64,000 nt of DNA. Origin: Paenibacillus aceris (GTDB taxonomy: Bacteria > Bacillota > Bacilli > Paenibacillales > NBRC-103111). The position numbers were made by a program, and so were the translations under genes. Below the pieces are notes generated by a model that saw nothing but the letters and a program-made list of their open reading frames with translations, was not told where the DNA came from and ran no database searches. The stretch lies in the NCBI RefSeq assembly GCF_017874035.1, contig NZ_JAGGKV010000006.1:1-64000 (forward strand), in the 5' to 3' direction. Shown here one piece after another: positions 53,779-62,840 of the stretch. Within the stretch, counting starts at the first letter, position 1; each line of letters starts with the position of its first letter.

Positions 53779-55311
53779 ATGTCGTATTTCATGGGCTTAG
53801 ATTTAGGAACTTCTGCAGTTAAATGCATACTTGTGAATGACTCAGGAACTGTCATTGACAGTCATAGCGTCGAATACCCGCTTCAACAGCCTCATCCCGG
53901 TTGGGCTGAGCAGCATCCTGAGGACTGGTGGAACGCCACGATAGAGGGCATCCGCGCCCTCTTAACGAAAACAAACATTGCTGGCAGCGATGTTGCGGGG
54001 ATCGGTTTCTCCGGACAGATGCACGGCTCTGTCTTCCTTGACGAGGCGCAGCAGGTCATCCGTCCTGCGCTGCTCTGGTGCGATCAGCGCACCGCGGAGC
54101 AGTGCGCCTACATCGAGTCGACCGTCGGCGAAGCCGAACTCGGCCGACTGACAGGCAACAGGGCGCTGACCGGCTTCACCGCGCCCAAAGTCATTTGGCT
54201 CCGGCAGCACGAGCCGGAGAACTACAAACGCGTTCGGCATCTGCTGCTGCCGAAGGACTACGTCAGGCTGCGCCTGACGGGTGCGTTCGGCATGGACATG
54301 GCCGACGCAAGCGGCACGCTGCTGCTGGATGTCGCACACCGCAGCTGGTCCCAAACCGTTGCCGAGCGGCTGGAGATCCCGCTGGAGTGGCTGCCGCCGC
54401 TGTTTGAATCCGGCGACGTAGCCGGTCATCTGCTGCCGGAAGCAGCCAGCCTCACGGGCCTAACCGCAGGTACGCCGATTGTAGCCGGCGGCGGAGACCA
54501 AGCATGCGGCGCCGTAGGTGTCGGCGTCGTTCGCCAGGGCATCGCGTCGGTGGCGCTCGGTACGTCCGGAGTCGTCTTCGTTCATGACGACTCGTATCAA
54601 GTGGATGAAGCATACCGGCTTCATTCTTTCTGTCACGGCGTGCCAGGCAAATGGCACCGCATGGGGGTTATGCTGGCGGCCGGCGGCTCGTTCCAGTGGT
54701 GGCGCAACCACTTCGCACACGAGGAGTTGGAGCGTGCGCAGCAGGAAGGCAAGGATGTCTACGAGATCTTGACATCCGAAGCCTCTACCGCTCCCCTGGG
54801 GAGCGAAGGCTTGCTGTTCCTGCCTTACTTGTCCGGTGAGCGGACGCCGCACCCAGACCCTAAAGCCCGCGGTGCATTCATCGGGCTCAATCTTAGACAC
54901 GGCAAAGCCCATCTTACCCGTGCCGTTCTTGAAGGCATTACGTTCGGGCTTCGCGATTCCCTTCAATTAATCCGGGAGTCCGGTGTCGAAGTGACCGAAC
55001 TTCGCGTGAACGGAGGCGGTGCTAGAAGCCCGTTCTGGCGTCAAATGATTGCCGACATCTTCGGCATCCCTGTCGTCACTGTCAACTCCACAGACGGTCC
55101 GGCCTATGGCGCTGCCATCATGGCAGCCTCCGGAGTCTTAGGAGAAGACATCACATCGCTTTGTGAGAAGTGGATCCAAGTCACAGATCGCGTTGAGCCA
55201 AATGCTGATAATCAAAGTAAATATGAGTCCTATTATCAAATCTATCGCGGTCTCTATGGTACCCTTCAACATACTTTTCACCAATTAAGCGACCTTGCCG
55301 GTCATTCTTAA
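53779..55311 (+). CDS. xylB: Xylulokinase (FGGY family)
   Basis: A 510-residue sugar kinase that phosphorylates D-xylulose to enter the pentose phosphate pathway. GLDLGTSAVK at the N-terminus is the first phosphate loop. GFSGQMHG near 75 is typical of xylulokinases. AGGGDQACGAVGVG near 236 and the second FGGY signature INGGGAR-like VNGGGARSPFWRQ near 412 complete the fold. No xylA, xylR or transporter gene is adjacent. The middle third (about 54040-54780) is much GC-richer than both ends, which suggests recombination or a different codon history. Confidence 0.92.
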   Translation: MSYFMGLDLGTSAVKCILVNDSGTVIDSHSVEYPLQQPHPGWAEQHPEDWWNATIEGIRALLTKTNIAGSDVAGIGFSGQMHGSVFLDEAQQVIRPALLWCDQRTAEQCAYIESTVGEAELGRLTGNRALTGFTAPKVIWLRQHEPENYKRVRHLLLPKDYVRLRLTGAFGMDMADASGTLLLDVAHRSWSQTVAERLEIPLEWLPPLFESGDVAGHLLPEAASLTGLTAGTPIVAGGGDQACGAVGVGVVRQGIASVALGTSGVVFVHDDSYQVDEAYRLHSFCHGVPGKWHRMGVMLAAGGSFQWWRNHFAHEELERAQQEGKDVYEILTSEASTAPLGSEGLLFLPYLSGERTPHPDPKARGAFIGLNLRHGKAHLTRAVLEGITFGLRDSLQLIRESGVEVTELRVNGGGARSPFWRQMIADIFGIPVVTVNSTDGPAYGAAIMAASGVLGEDITSLCEKWIQVTDRVEPNADNQSKYESYYQIYRGLYGTLQHTFHQLSDLAGHS

Positions 55312-55326
55312 TTCTTAGAACTAAAA

Positions 55327-55362
55327 AAGCGGTTGAACAGGAAATCTCCTGCTCAACCGCTT
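55327..55362. terminator. Intrinsic terminator after xylB
   Basis: A 15-base-pair stem AAGCGGTTGAACAGG / CCTGCTCAACCGCTT is followed by TATTTGTTTT on the plus strand. On the minus strand the run of T after the stem (AAGCGG...CTTTTTTAG) also fits. Confidence 0.85.
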
Positions 55363-55383
55363 ATTTGTTTTATGCTTAAGAAC

Positions 55384-55575
55384 GCAAAGAAACCCGCCTA
55401 TGCCGTCCGGTTTTTGTGCTTCAAACCCGCTCTCGCAGGTGGGTGTCCGCAGAAGTGTATTTGAGGTCCCCTTTCGAGGGCATGTCAGCCACACTTCGAT
55501 TTAGGTCTCCCTAGAAACAGTCATTGGTTTAAAACAACTTAAAACCGTTACGTACATCGCAGGATTCTTTTGTAT
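55384..55575 (-). ncRNA. ssrS: 6S RNA
   Basis: A 307-base gap without a protein gene holds a minus-strand RNA of about 190 bases. A promoter with TTGATT (55609-55604), a 17-base spacer and perfect TATAAT (55586-55581) precedes it. The 5' end AAAGAATCCTGC (55570-55559) pairs with GCGGGTTTCTTT (55397-55386) near the 3' end, closing the rod. The 3' side GACGGCATAGGCGGG and the stacked internal helices (for example CCCTCGAAAGGGG and CACCTGCGAGAGCGGGT) agree with Bacillales 6S RNA layout, which in B. subtilis has AAAGUCCUGAUGU paired to GGCUAUAGGACUUU. 6S RNA binds the sigma-A RNA polymerase holoenzyme and lowers transcription in stationary phase. Confidence 0.8.
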
Positions 55576-55618
55576 TTCTTATTATAGTGCTGTACCGGCT
55601 GATAATCAACTGGTAGGT

Positions 55619-56497
55619 TTATTCTCTATCCTTTTCATCCTTTTTATGCAGGTTAACAACAGAATCTTTGTCTTCTGCCCCATCTTCATTACTATCTTCG
55701 CCTTCTTCAGCTTCCGCAAGTCTCTGCTGTTCTTTTTCTTCCAGCTCTTGCTGCTTAATTTGCAGTTTAGTGAAGCTGCGGTTAAACTGCCAGAAGGAAA
55801 AAGTCGCCATAATGCTTCCCATGAAGAAAACCACCAGGAAGAAATTGAATTTCGTTATACAAATGTAGAAAATCGCTCCATTACAAAGCAATAACACGAT
55901 GGAGTTGATTGGATTTCCAATGGAGATCAGAACAGAATTTTTTAAAATCTGGAAAATCTTCATATGCAAATGAACCATGATCGAAAAGAAATTGAATAAG
56001 GCAATAATCATTATGACCGTGAAAGCAATGAACAGAACGGCCAATACTTTAAGCGAACTTCCTTGCTTTAAGTAAAAGAAGTAGTTCACACTAATGATTA
56101 CGAAAATGATAACGAAGAAAATGCCGCCAACCATGCTCTGTACGTAATTTTCTTTATATCCGCGGAAAAATGTTTTGAGCAGAGGAACATCTTCTTCTCC
56201 AGTAACCCATTTCCTAGCAACTGCAAACATGGCCGTTGTCGCCGGGAATAAAGTAAACGGTGCCAAAATAGCAATGATCGGTAACATGGCTTTCAGTCCG
56301 TCAGGCGATTGACTCACCAATCCCATAAAAGCAAAAAAGAAAACCGGAATGGAACACAACATCCACAACAGATTAATCACCGATAAACGCATGATCCATT
56401 CTGATATTTTGTAAAGTCCTCCCATAACTCCTCTAAACTCCAAAACCGCTTCCTCCTTAGCGTTTCCTTTAGGAAACTTTCTACGTTGATTGTCCAT
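55619..56497 (-). CDS. YesL/DUF624-family membrane protein
   Basis: A 292-residue membrane protein with five predicted helices in the DUF624 fold. GGLYKISEWIMRLSVINLLWMLCSIPVFF (about 26-54) is the family opening. It differs from most members by a charged N-terminal extension and a strongly acidic and Gln-rich C-terminal tail (about 240-292, EEKEQQRLAEAEEGED). DUF624 genes usually sit in carbohydrate operons with ABC binding proteins, but none is here. Function is unknown. Its single-gene unit ends next to the 6S RNA promoter. Confidence 0.83.
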   Translation of the reverse strand: MDNQRRKFPKGNAKEEAVLEFRGVMGGLYKISEWIMRLSVINLLWMLCSIPVFFFAFMGLVSQSPDGLKAMLPIIAILAPFTLFPATTAMFAVARKWVTGEEDVPLLKTFFRGYKENYVQSMVGGIFFVIIFVIISVNYFFYLKQGSSLKVLAVLFIAFTVIMIIALFNFFSIMVHLHMKIFQILKNSVLISIGNPINSIVLLLCNGAIFYICITKFNFFLVVFFMGSIMATFSFWQFNRSFTKLQIKQQELEEKEQQRLAEAEEGEDSNEDGAEDKDSVVNLHKKDEKDRE

Positions 56498-56650
56498 GCG
56501 TTCTCAATAGCTTGTCTTGCCAACTATAGATTTAATTATAGCCTATTTTTGAACATATAGGTAGACGTCTAGTCGTTCTAGGTGCTTTTACATAAGATAG
56601 TATTATTAATGGAACAACTCCCAAATTTTTATCACAACTACTATTGTAAA

Positions 56651-56682
56651 AAGGCGAAGATCCATCAAGGATCTCCGCCTTT
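56651..56682 (-). terminator. Intrinsic terminator after the RNA helicase gene
   Basis: AAAGGCGAAGATCC pairs with GGATCTCCGCCTTT. It is followed on the minus strand by TTTTTAC, shortly after the helicase stop. Confidence 0.85.
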
Positions 56683-56702
56683 ATTTGTATGGGTGTAAAC
56701 CC

Positions 56703-58307
56703 TTATTTGTTCACCAAAGTGTCTTCGCTTTTACGAGGAGCTCTTGAACGATCGCGGTTGCCCGGATTGTTGCTTCCGTATTCACGATTTCTGGAAGAGG
56801 AGCTGCGTCCTTCTCCACCGTCTCTGTTTGAACCGTAATCTCTGCCATCTTTACGCGGGTAACGGGAATTGGAACTGCCGGAACCGCCAGAGCTGTAACC
56901 GCCTTGACGACGATCTCCTGAACCGGAACCATATCCACCGCCAACGCGACGGCCTGAACTGCGTACATCGAATTTTTTCTTTCTGGCACGGATCGGATCT
57001 TCCGGTGTCAATTCGATGTTTAATTCTTTTTTGTCGCCTGTCAAAAGCTTCATAGCAGCTGCAAGCAAGTTGACGGAATCATATTGCTCCAGCATTTGGA
57101 TAGCCAAGCCTTTGAATTCGAATTGCGCATCATTTTGAAGCACATCCAGAATTCGCTCAGCTGTCATTTTTTGTTTGCCTTCGATTGCTTCAGCCAAGCT
57201 AGGCAGTGGCTTCTTGCTAATTTTATGACGAGTAACTTTCTCGATGAAGTGCAGGTGATCAATCTCTCTAGGTGTTACGAATGTCCAAGCTGTACCTTCT
57301 TTACCAGCACGTCCCGTACGACCGATACGGTGAACGTAGCTTTCAGGATCTTGCGGAAGGTCAAAGTTGATAACGTGCGTTACACCGGATACATCAAGAC
57401 CGCGAGCCGCAACGTCTGTTGCAACGAGCACATCGATGCTTCCGTCACGGAATTTTCTCATGACATTGTCACGTTGATTTTGGGACAAGTCCCCGTGCAA
57501 ACCTTCAGCTGCATAGCCTCTTTTTTGTAGAGCTTCCGCTAATTCATCAACGCGGCGTTTCGTACGTCCGAAGATGATGGCCAGTTCCGGAGCTTCCATA
57601 TCAAGCAAGCGGCTTAATGCTTCGAATTTTTGCTTTTCGTGTAGTTCGATATAAGCTTGATCAATCAATGGCGCGCTGACTTGTTTCGGGATAACCGATA
57701 CATGCTCAGGATTACGCAGGAATTGTTGAGCCAATCTTTGAATGTTCGCTGGCATTGTTGCGGAGAACAGCATCGTGTGGCGCTCTTCCGGAACGAGCTT
57801 CAAAATGGATTGGATATCATCCATGAAGCCCATGTCAAGCATTTCATCAGCTTCATCCAGAATTACCGTTTGAACATCATCAAGCTTAATCGTTTTGCGG
57901 TTAATGTGATCTAGCAAACGACCAGGCGTACCGATGATGATTTGCGGTTTCTTTTTGAGCGCGCGAATTTGTTTAACAATATCCTGTCCACCGTAAATCG
58001 GTAAGGAACGAATGCCTTTGAAACGGCCGAGCTTTTCAATCTCTTCCGCAACCTGGATGGCAAGTTCCCGTGTTGGACACATAATAAGAGCGGAAATGCG
58101 CTCTTCTTTCATATTAATTTTGTGGATAAGCGGGATACCGAAAGCAGCTGTTTTACCAGTACCTGTTTGTGCTTGACCGATCAAATCCCGGCCTTCCATC
58201 GCTAACGGAATTGTTTTTTCTTGAATCGGTGTGGATTCTTCAAAACCCATCTCCGTTACCGCACGTAGAATCGCCGGCTCTAAACCAAACTCCTGAAATG
58301 TTTTCAA
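56703..58307 (-). CDS. cshA: DEAD-box ATP-dependent RNA helicase (CshA-like)
   Basis: A 534-residue helicase. All DEAD-box motifs are in place: Q motif (TPIQEKTIP), Walker [29 protein letters not shown] in [12 protein letters not shown], and [11 protein letters not shown] variable C-terminal tail (about 430-534) is rich in Gly, Ser and Arg (RGG-like, unstructured), typical of RNA-binding tails. CshA remodels mRNA in the degradosome and in cold adaptation. The stretch between its start and the divergent DUF4178 gene (58308-58599) is AT-rich with a TATAAT near 58468-58473, so the leader is about 150 bases, as in cold-shock mRNAs. Confidence 0.93.
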   Translation of the reverse strand: MKTFQEFGLEPAILRAVTEMGFEESTPIQEKTIPLAMEGRDLIGQAQTGTGKTAAFGIPLIHKINMKEERISALIMCPTRELAIQVAEEIEKLGRFKGIRSLPIYGGQDIVKQIRALKKKPQIIIGTPGRLLDHINRKTIKLDDVQTVILDEADEMLDMGFMDDIQSILKLVPEERHTMLFSATMPANIQRLAQQFLRNPEHVSVIPKQVSAPLIDQAYIELHEKQKFEALSRLLDMEAPELAIIFGRTKRRVDELAEALQKRGYAAEGLHGDLSQNQRDNVMRKFRDGSIDVLVATDVAARGLDVSGVTHVINFDLPQDPESYVHRIGRTGRAGKEGTAWTFVTPREIDHLHFIEKVTRHKISKKPLPSLAEAIEGKQKMTAERILDVLQNDAQFEFKGLAIQMLEQYDSVNLLAAAMKLLTGDKKELNIELTPEDPIRARKKKFDVRSSGRRVGGGYGSGSGDRRQGGYSSGGSGSSNSRYPRKDGRDYGSNRDGGEGRSSSSRNREYGSNNPGNRDRSRAPRKSEDTLVNK

Positions 58308-58599
58308 ATAAATTCAATCTCCTTTTGTACAGGGCAGGCTAATGCCTTGTATCTTTTTTACCCTTAAGTACGACTTCCTATCCGTGTCTATAGTTTCTTG
58401 GTGGATAACATTTCGATTCATCATCTTCCATGATCCAATGGGCCGCCCTTAAGAACATCTAAAATATTATAGCACAAGTCATATGCACAATACCAGAGGC
58501 TGCTTTCACGAAGAGAACGAATGATGAGAACGAAACCTTACGCATAAGCTAAGCGTATTACATGGTAGAACAATATTCGGAACAGAGGAGAGTTTTACA

Positions 58600-59136
58600 A
58601 TGTCCATATTTAAACGAGTAAGCAGCATTTTGCGAAGTCAGAAACAAGTGCCGGATACAACCCCCGCCGGTAATCCGCTCGAAGATGCCAGAGTTGGGGA
58701 TATTGTAAATGTAGACTTAGAGGAATACGTCGTATCCGGTAAAGTCATTTATTTCGACCGGGGTTTTGCTCCGCATCGCTACGCTTATTATTTGCAAAGC
58801 GGCAAAAATATTCAGTGTCTGATTGTGGAAAAAGGACGAACCTATGATTGTTTCCTTTGCAGCTTCATTGAAGGCGCGCTCGATGATCCCAATGATGTTC
58901 CAACTCGATTAGAATTAGATGCTGACGTCATGTTCGACTTGGAGTTTCATCGCAATGATGTTACGCGGACGGAAGGAAATACCGATTTCCGCAGTGGTGA
59001 TGATGTTATCTTTTGGCGCTATTTCGGCCCGGATCGCAGATTTTTCTTCCTTCAGTGGCAGGATGGTAAGTTTATCGCCCTTGAAGGAGAACGCACGCCA
59101 GGGAATCAGATTAAATTTTTAAAATCGACGCCTTAA
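58600..59136 (+). CDS. DUF4178 domain protein
   Basis: A 178-residue soluble protein that matches the DUF4178 family by its layout: a basic N-terminus, a segment GDIVNVDLEEYVVSGKVIYFDRG (about 34-55), then FLQWQDGKFIALEGER-type beta strands near the end. Family members lie in clusters with DUF4247 lipoproteins, DUF350 proteins and polyamine genes in other genomes. Here a DUF4247 gene follows 51 bases later. No enzyme activity is known. Confidence 0.8.
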   Translation: MSIFKRVSSILRSQKQVPDTTPAGNPLEDARVGDIVNVDLEEYVVSGKVIYFDRGFAPHRYAYYLQSGKNIQCLIVEKGRTYDCFLCSFIEGALDDPNDVPTRLELDADVMFDLEFHRNDVTRTEGNTDFRSGDDVIFWRYFGPDRRFFFLQWQDGKFIALEGERTPGNQIKFLKSTP

Positions 59137-59187
59137 ACGACCTATGTTATCATTGAGTCATACCCCAAAAGGAGGGTTTACTGTAAA

Positions 59188-59877
59188 GTGAAAAGATGGA
59201 CATCATGGCTTTACTTCGTATTGATCATCGCCCTTCTAACCGGGTGTGGCGCTGATGCCGTACGTTATATCAAAGATGAGTATCCCCTTGTTAGTGTAGA
59301 GGGCAAAGGCACTAACCTTTCTAAAGTATATTTAGTCGAAGGCAAAAATGTCCCTACCGTCGCAACTGAGCTTGCCGCGAAAGAGTCACCGAAAGAAAAA
59401 AGCAAGGAATCCGAAGATCAAATGTTCCTTGTTTATAGCGATAAAGTCATCAACATCCAGAAAGATCCTAATGAAAACAAGAATACGCTTGTTCAGGTAG
59501 ACAGTATCGAGTATGCCAAAACCCATTACGATTCCTCATTTTTACAAGGGTATTTAACAGCTACGCTGCTGCAATCCTTGTTCGGAGGCAATTGGTTCAA
59601 TAACAAAGGATCTTATGATTATAGAGGCTACACGCGGACGCCAACTTATAATGCCGGTAGCGGCAAAGCGACTGCGCCGACGACCGACACATCTAAGGAC
59701 AAAAAGCCGACAACCTCCGATCGGACGGGGACCTTCAAGAGCGGGACGGCAAACCCAAGCTCAGGAAGCTCATCGACGGCCCGCAAAAACGATGGCTCCA
59801 CACCGAATAAGGTGACGAAGCCTTCAACCACCAAGCCAAGCACATCGAAGAAGACCGGCTCCTTCAAAAGGCGCTAA
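59188..59877 (+). CDS. DUF4247 lipoprotein
   Basis: A 229-residue lipoprotein with GTG start after AAAGGAGGG. The lipobox is LLTGC near residue 20. A folded part (about 25-135) contains the YIKDEYPLVSV and QMFLVYSDKVINIQKDP segments of the DUF4247 family. A low-complexity tail rich in Ser, Thr, Lys and Gly (about 145-229) would be flexible and wall-exposed. It is co-transcribed with the DUF4178 gene. The pair is conserved, and its function is unknown. Confidence 0.82.
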   Translation: MKRWTSWLYFVLIIALLTGCGADAVRYIKDEYPLVSVEGKGTNLSKVYLVEGKNVPTVATELAAKESPKEKSKESEDQMFLVYSDKVINIQKDPNENKNTLVQVDSIEYAKTHYDSSFLQGYLTATLLQSLFGGNWFNNKGSYDYRGYTRTPTYNAGSGKATAPTTDTSKDKKPTTSDRTGTFKSGTANPSSGSSSTARKNDGSTPNKVTKPSTTKPSTSKKTGSFKRR

Positions 59878-59886
59878 TTCTTATTT

Positions 59887-59920
59887 AAAAGCTGTTGTCC
59901 ACGGAATGGACACAGCTTTT
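59887..59920. terminator. Intrinsic terminator after the DUF4247 gene
   Basis: AAAAGCTGTTGTCC pairs with GGACACAGCTTTT and is followed by seven T on the plus strand. Confidence 0.85.
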
Positions 59921-60027
59921 TTTATTTCCAAAAACTTTTATTGAACGAAGGTTAAATAATGATTGAAGTTTTGAAAGAATGAATTATACTTGCATTATGC
60001 TGCATACTATTTTAGAGGTGATTTTTT

Positions 60028-60852
60028 TTGAAAAAAGCGCTGGATGCCGTCATCATTTTAGTTGGCGCTCTGCTTGTAGCCGTCGGCTTCAACATGTTTC
60101 TCATTCCTCACCAGCTGCTTAGCGGCGGGGTTTCGGGATTCGCCATGATTATCGGCTATTTTACGAACTGGAATATTGGCTTATTATATTTAATCTTTAA
60201 CTTGCCACTCATGATTTGGGGTATGATTTCGATAGGGCGCAGATTCATCATGATCAGCGTTGCATCCGTTATTTTAACCTCGTGGTTGATGCAGGTGCTC
60301 CCTACGAGCTATGTTGCACAAGAGCCTATCCTTGGCGCAGTATTCGGTGGCGTATTGATCGGGATCGGAAGCGGTATTACCTTAAGGATCGGCGGTTCCA
60401 CCGGCGGCTTTGATATTGTAGGTTTAATCCTGACACGTAAATTCGATTTTCCACTTGGAAACATTATATCCGGCATGAACGGCATCGTCATTGTCGCACT
60501 TGGTTATTTTAAGCATAATTGGGACCTTGCCCTCTTTTCCATGTTAGCCATCTATATCTGTGGTAAAGTCGTCGATACGGTACATATTCGCCACGTTAAG
60601 GTGACGGCATTCATTGTTACGAAACAGAAGGATGAGTTGACTCATGAGCTGCTGCAGCTTCCAAGAGGTGTCACACTAGTAAAAACTGAAGGCGCTTATA
60701 CGAAACAACAACATGATATGCTCATGACTGTCACTACTCGTTATGAGCTAGCTGAACTAAAACGAATTATCAAGAAGATAGACCCAAAAGCGTTCGTAAA
60801 TATCGTTGAAACAGTCGGTGTCGTCGGCGAATTCCGCAAGCTGAAATCGTAA
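60028..60852 (+). CDS. YitT-family membrane protein (DUF161/DUF2179)
   Basis: A 274-residue protein with five to six membrane helices (about 5-170) followed by a cytoplasmic DUF2179 domain (about 195-270). GGVSGFAMIIGYFTNWNIGLLY near 37-58 and GTGGFDIVG-like GGSTGGFDIVGLIL near 122 are family motifs. The start is TTG after AGAGGTGA. YitT-type proteins are numerous in Bacillales spore formers and have no proven activity. It seems to be a single-gene unit. Confidence 0.88.
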   Translation: MKKALDAVIILVGALLVAVGFNMFLIPHQLLSGGVSGFAMIIGYFTNWNIGLLYLIFNLPLMIWGMISIGRRFIMISVASVILTSWLMQVLPTSYVAQEPILGAVFGGVLIGIGSGITLRIGGSTGGFDIVGLILTRKFDFPLGNIISGMNGIVIVALGYFKHNWDLALFSMLAIYICGKVVDTVHIRHVKVTAFIVTKQKDELTHELLQLPRGVTLVKTEGAYTKQQHDMLMTVTTRYELAELKRIIKKIDPKAFVNIVETVGVVGEFRKLKS

Positions 60853-60984
60853 ATCGTGTAACCCGCCTCTTTCTTCCGGATTAAATTGTGTTATAATGAT
60901 TGTAATTTCATATAGTTCTGGTTTCATCGTGAGTGGTTCAGGCGTAGTTCTTATTCTAATCTTATGATTGGAAGGGTGATGCTT

Positions 60985-61173
60985 GTGGAAACAGTCAAAT
61001 TATCCAGGATTGTAATGAAATTAACACCCGAGTTGTACCCCTTCTTAACCAGCTGTGAGCTGGACTCTGAGATCGTCCTTCGGTTCGGTATCGAGGCGCT
61101 AGAGGCAGAAGATGTCATGGAGATTATTCAATTCAGCATTTCGGAACATCATAAAGACGCCCTGTATCATTAA
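60985..61173 (+). CDS. Small acidic protein of unknown function
   Basis: A protein of about 62 residues. GAAGGG lies eight bases before the GTG at 60985, while the ATG at 60979 is closer and an ATG at 60964 is upstream of the ribosome site. The start is therefore uncertain. The product is rich in Glu, Leu and Ile, with no signal peptide or membrane helix, and ends in HHKDALYH. It was not recognised. The stop codon lies inside the loop of the following terminator hairpin, a compact arrangement that supports a real gene. Confidence 0.6.
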   Translation: METVKLSRIVMKLTPELYPFLTSCELDSEIVLRFGIEALEAEDVMEIIQFSISEHHKDALYH

Positions 61174-61186
61174 AGGGCGTCTTTTT
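61153..61186 (+). terminator. Intrinsic terminator overlapping the small-gene stop
   Basis: AAAGACGCCCT pairs with AGGGCGTCTTT and is followed by TTT. The stop codon of the small gene is in the loop. Confidence 0.85.
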
Positions 61187-61303
61187 CTGATTTTGGCAAG
61201 AATATTTATTCATTGTTATCCAGTTTGTAATAATTAGGGTATATAGGTTATGATAAGAGCATGGTATAATAGTGCTTAAGATAAATTATTGGAGGTGTCT
61301 AGC

Positions 61304-61540
61304 ATGGGAGCATTATCTCCTTGGCACATCATCTTAATTGCAATTGTTGCCCTTCTTTTGTTTGGGCCTAATAAACTGCCTGAGCTTGGCAGAGGTTTTG
61401 GCAAAATGTTTCGTGAATTCAAAGATGCAACGAATGGGAACGGCGGTAACAACACTTCTGATGATCAGCCTGTACCGGCTCGTAAAGAGATTAATCCTGC
61501 AGAAGTAACGAATACAGAAGCAGGTCAGGTTCACAAATAA
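61304..61540 (+). CDS. tatA: Twin-arginine translocase subunit TatA/TatE
   Basis: A 78-residue protein with an N-terminal membrane helix (about 7-24), FGPNKLPELGRGFGKMFREFK as hinge and amphipathic helix, and a charged tail. TatA forms the translocation pore for folded proteins. The ATG at 61304 follows GGAGGTG, which excludes an upstream start. No tatC is adjacent, so it depends on a TatC encoded elsewhere. The gene ends at its own terminator. Confidence 0.92.
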   Translation: MGALSPWHIILIAIVALLLFGPNKLPELGRGFGKMFREFKDATNGNGGNNTSDDQPVPARKEINPAEVTNTEAGQVHK

Positions 61541-61545
61541 ATGAT

Positions 61546-61572
61546 AAGCACCCGGCATGCCGGGTGCTTTTT
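61546..61572. terminator. Intrinsic terminator between tatA and the MFS gene
   Basis: The perfect stem AAGCACCCGG/CCGGGTGCTT with loop CATG is followed by T runs. It also serves the convergent MFS transporter gene. Confidence 0.88.
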
Positions 61573-61580
61573 ATTTCATT

Positions 61581-62738
61581 TCAACTTCTGCCGCGCATAA
61601 CCGCCTGTGTACCAAGGAACATAACTGCCGCTATAGCTGACATCACTGTCGCAAATACGTACATGCTGGCGCCCCCCCACTGTTCGCTCAACCATCCGCC
61701 TATCGAGCCGCCGATAATTCCGGCAAGCCCCATGAACACCATGGCAAGTATCGACTGTCCCGTTGAACCAAACTGCTCCGGCAGCAAACGAACGACATAT
61801 TGAACAGCTACAATCCACAACACTGCGAAGGTGAGCATTTGTGTCACTTGCAGCCCGATTAGTACCCAAGGATCGGTGATGACAGAGTAAAGAATCCAAC
61901 GAACCGTATAGATGATTGCGACGATACCGAGAATAGTCAGCTCATGATAGCGATGAATATAGCGATTAATTAAGGCAAATACAGGAATTTCACTGCATGC
62001 CGCAATCGCCCATGCCCAGCTTACCATCGCGTCCGTAGCACCTAGTTTATTGAGATATAAACCTAACAGCGCATCATTCATGCGATGCGGTATCGAAATG
62101 ATCAGGATCATTAACATGAACCACAAGAAGCTTTTGCTTTTAAAAATAATACCGATCGCACTTAACGTAATCCGCTGTCCGCTGCTCTTCTCATCCTTGA
62201 TAAAGGCAAGAAACAGGAACGGAAAAATCCATAGAACCCAATAAAAGTATGGAATTCTGGCCACCCCGCCTAATTCATCAAGCAGCAGCCCCGAAATTAA
62301 AGCAACTCCCGAAAAGCCAATGGAACCCCATACCCGAACAGATCCATAGGACATTCCGCGTCCGGCTGTTGATTTCACGACCAAATTATCGATGAGCGGA
62401 ATCGACGGCAGCAAGAAGAAATAGAGCAGCAGAATGAAGCCTAGCGTGAGCCCGAAGCCATTCGTTAGAAAGAGTCCAAAACTGCCCAATAACGAAAGTA
62501 CCCACAGTAAAAAGACGATATTTTTCACTGAATTAAATCTGTCGCTTACATACCCCCAGAAGGGCTGCGCAAATATGGAGATGAACGGACCTATCATCAT
62601 TAACAGTCCAATTTCTGCTGCTGTGTAGCCTTTTGTTTGCAAATAAAGGGGCAAATAGGGCAATAAAATAGCACTTGAAGCATAGTAAAAAAAGTTAACA
62701 CCTGACAACGAAATAATTTGCTTATCAACTTTCAACAA
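61581..62738 (-). CDS. MFS transporter (MFS_1-like, sugar/nucleoside or organic acid type)
   Basis: A 385-residue membrane protein with 12 predicted helices, of the LacY/NupG-related MFS_1_like group. Typical signatures are PYLPLYLQTKGYTAAEIG near residue 27 and PFWGYVSDRFNSVKN near 58. The RVWGSIGFSGVAL region near 135 is common to this family. The substrate is unknown. It is a single-gene unit convergent with tatA and divergent from the glycosidase gene at the right edge. Confidence 0.85.
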   Translation of the reverse strand: MLKVDKQIISLSGVNFFYYASSAILLPYLPLYLQTKGYTAAEIGLLMMIGPFISIFAQPFWGYVSDRFNSVKNIVFLLWVLSLLGSFGLFLTNGFGLTLGFILLLYFFLLPSIPLIDNLVVKSTAGRGMSYGSVRVWGSIGFSGVALISGLLLDELGGVARIPYFYWVLWIFPFLFLAFIKDEKSSGQRITLSAIGIIFKSKSFLWFMLMILIISIPHRMNDALLGLYLNKLGATDAMVSWAWAIAACSEIPVFALINRYIHRYHELTILGIVAIIYTVRWILYSVITDPWVLIGLQVTQMLTFAVLWIVAVQYVVRLLPEQFGSTGQSILAMVFMGLAGIIGGSIGGWLSEQWGGASMYVFATVMSAIAAVMFLGTQAVMRGRS

Positions 62739-62840
62739 CGTCTACCTTCTTTCTACATCCCTCTACAAATTTCCTCTGTGCTGCATGTACCGCTTGCTTT
62801 ATAATGAAGCTAGAACAAGATAGGAGAGGACTTATACTTC

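Noticed and set aside
54078..54966. Open frames on both strands inside xylB
   Set aside because: They are shadows of the GC-rich middle of the kinase gene.
55384..55575. Riboswitch or T-box for the DUF624 gene
   Set aside because: The RNA is transcribed away from that gene's start, and the closed rod with paired ends fits 6S RNA better.
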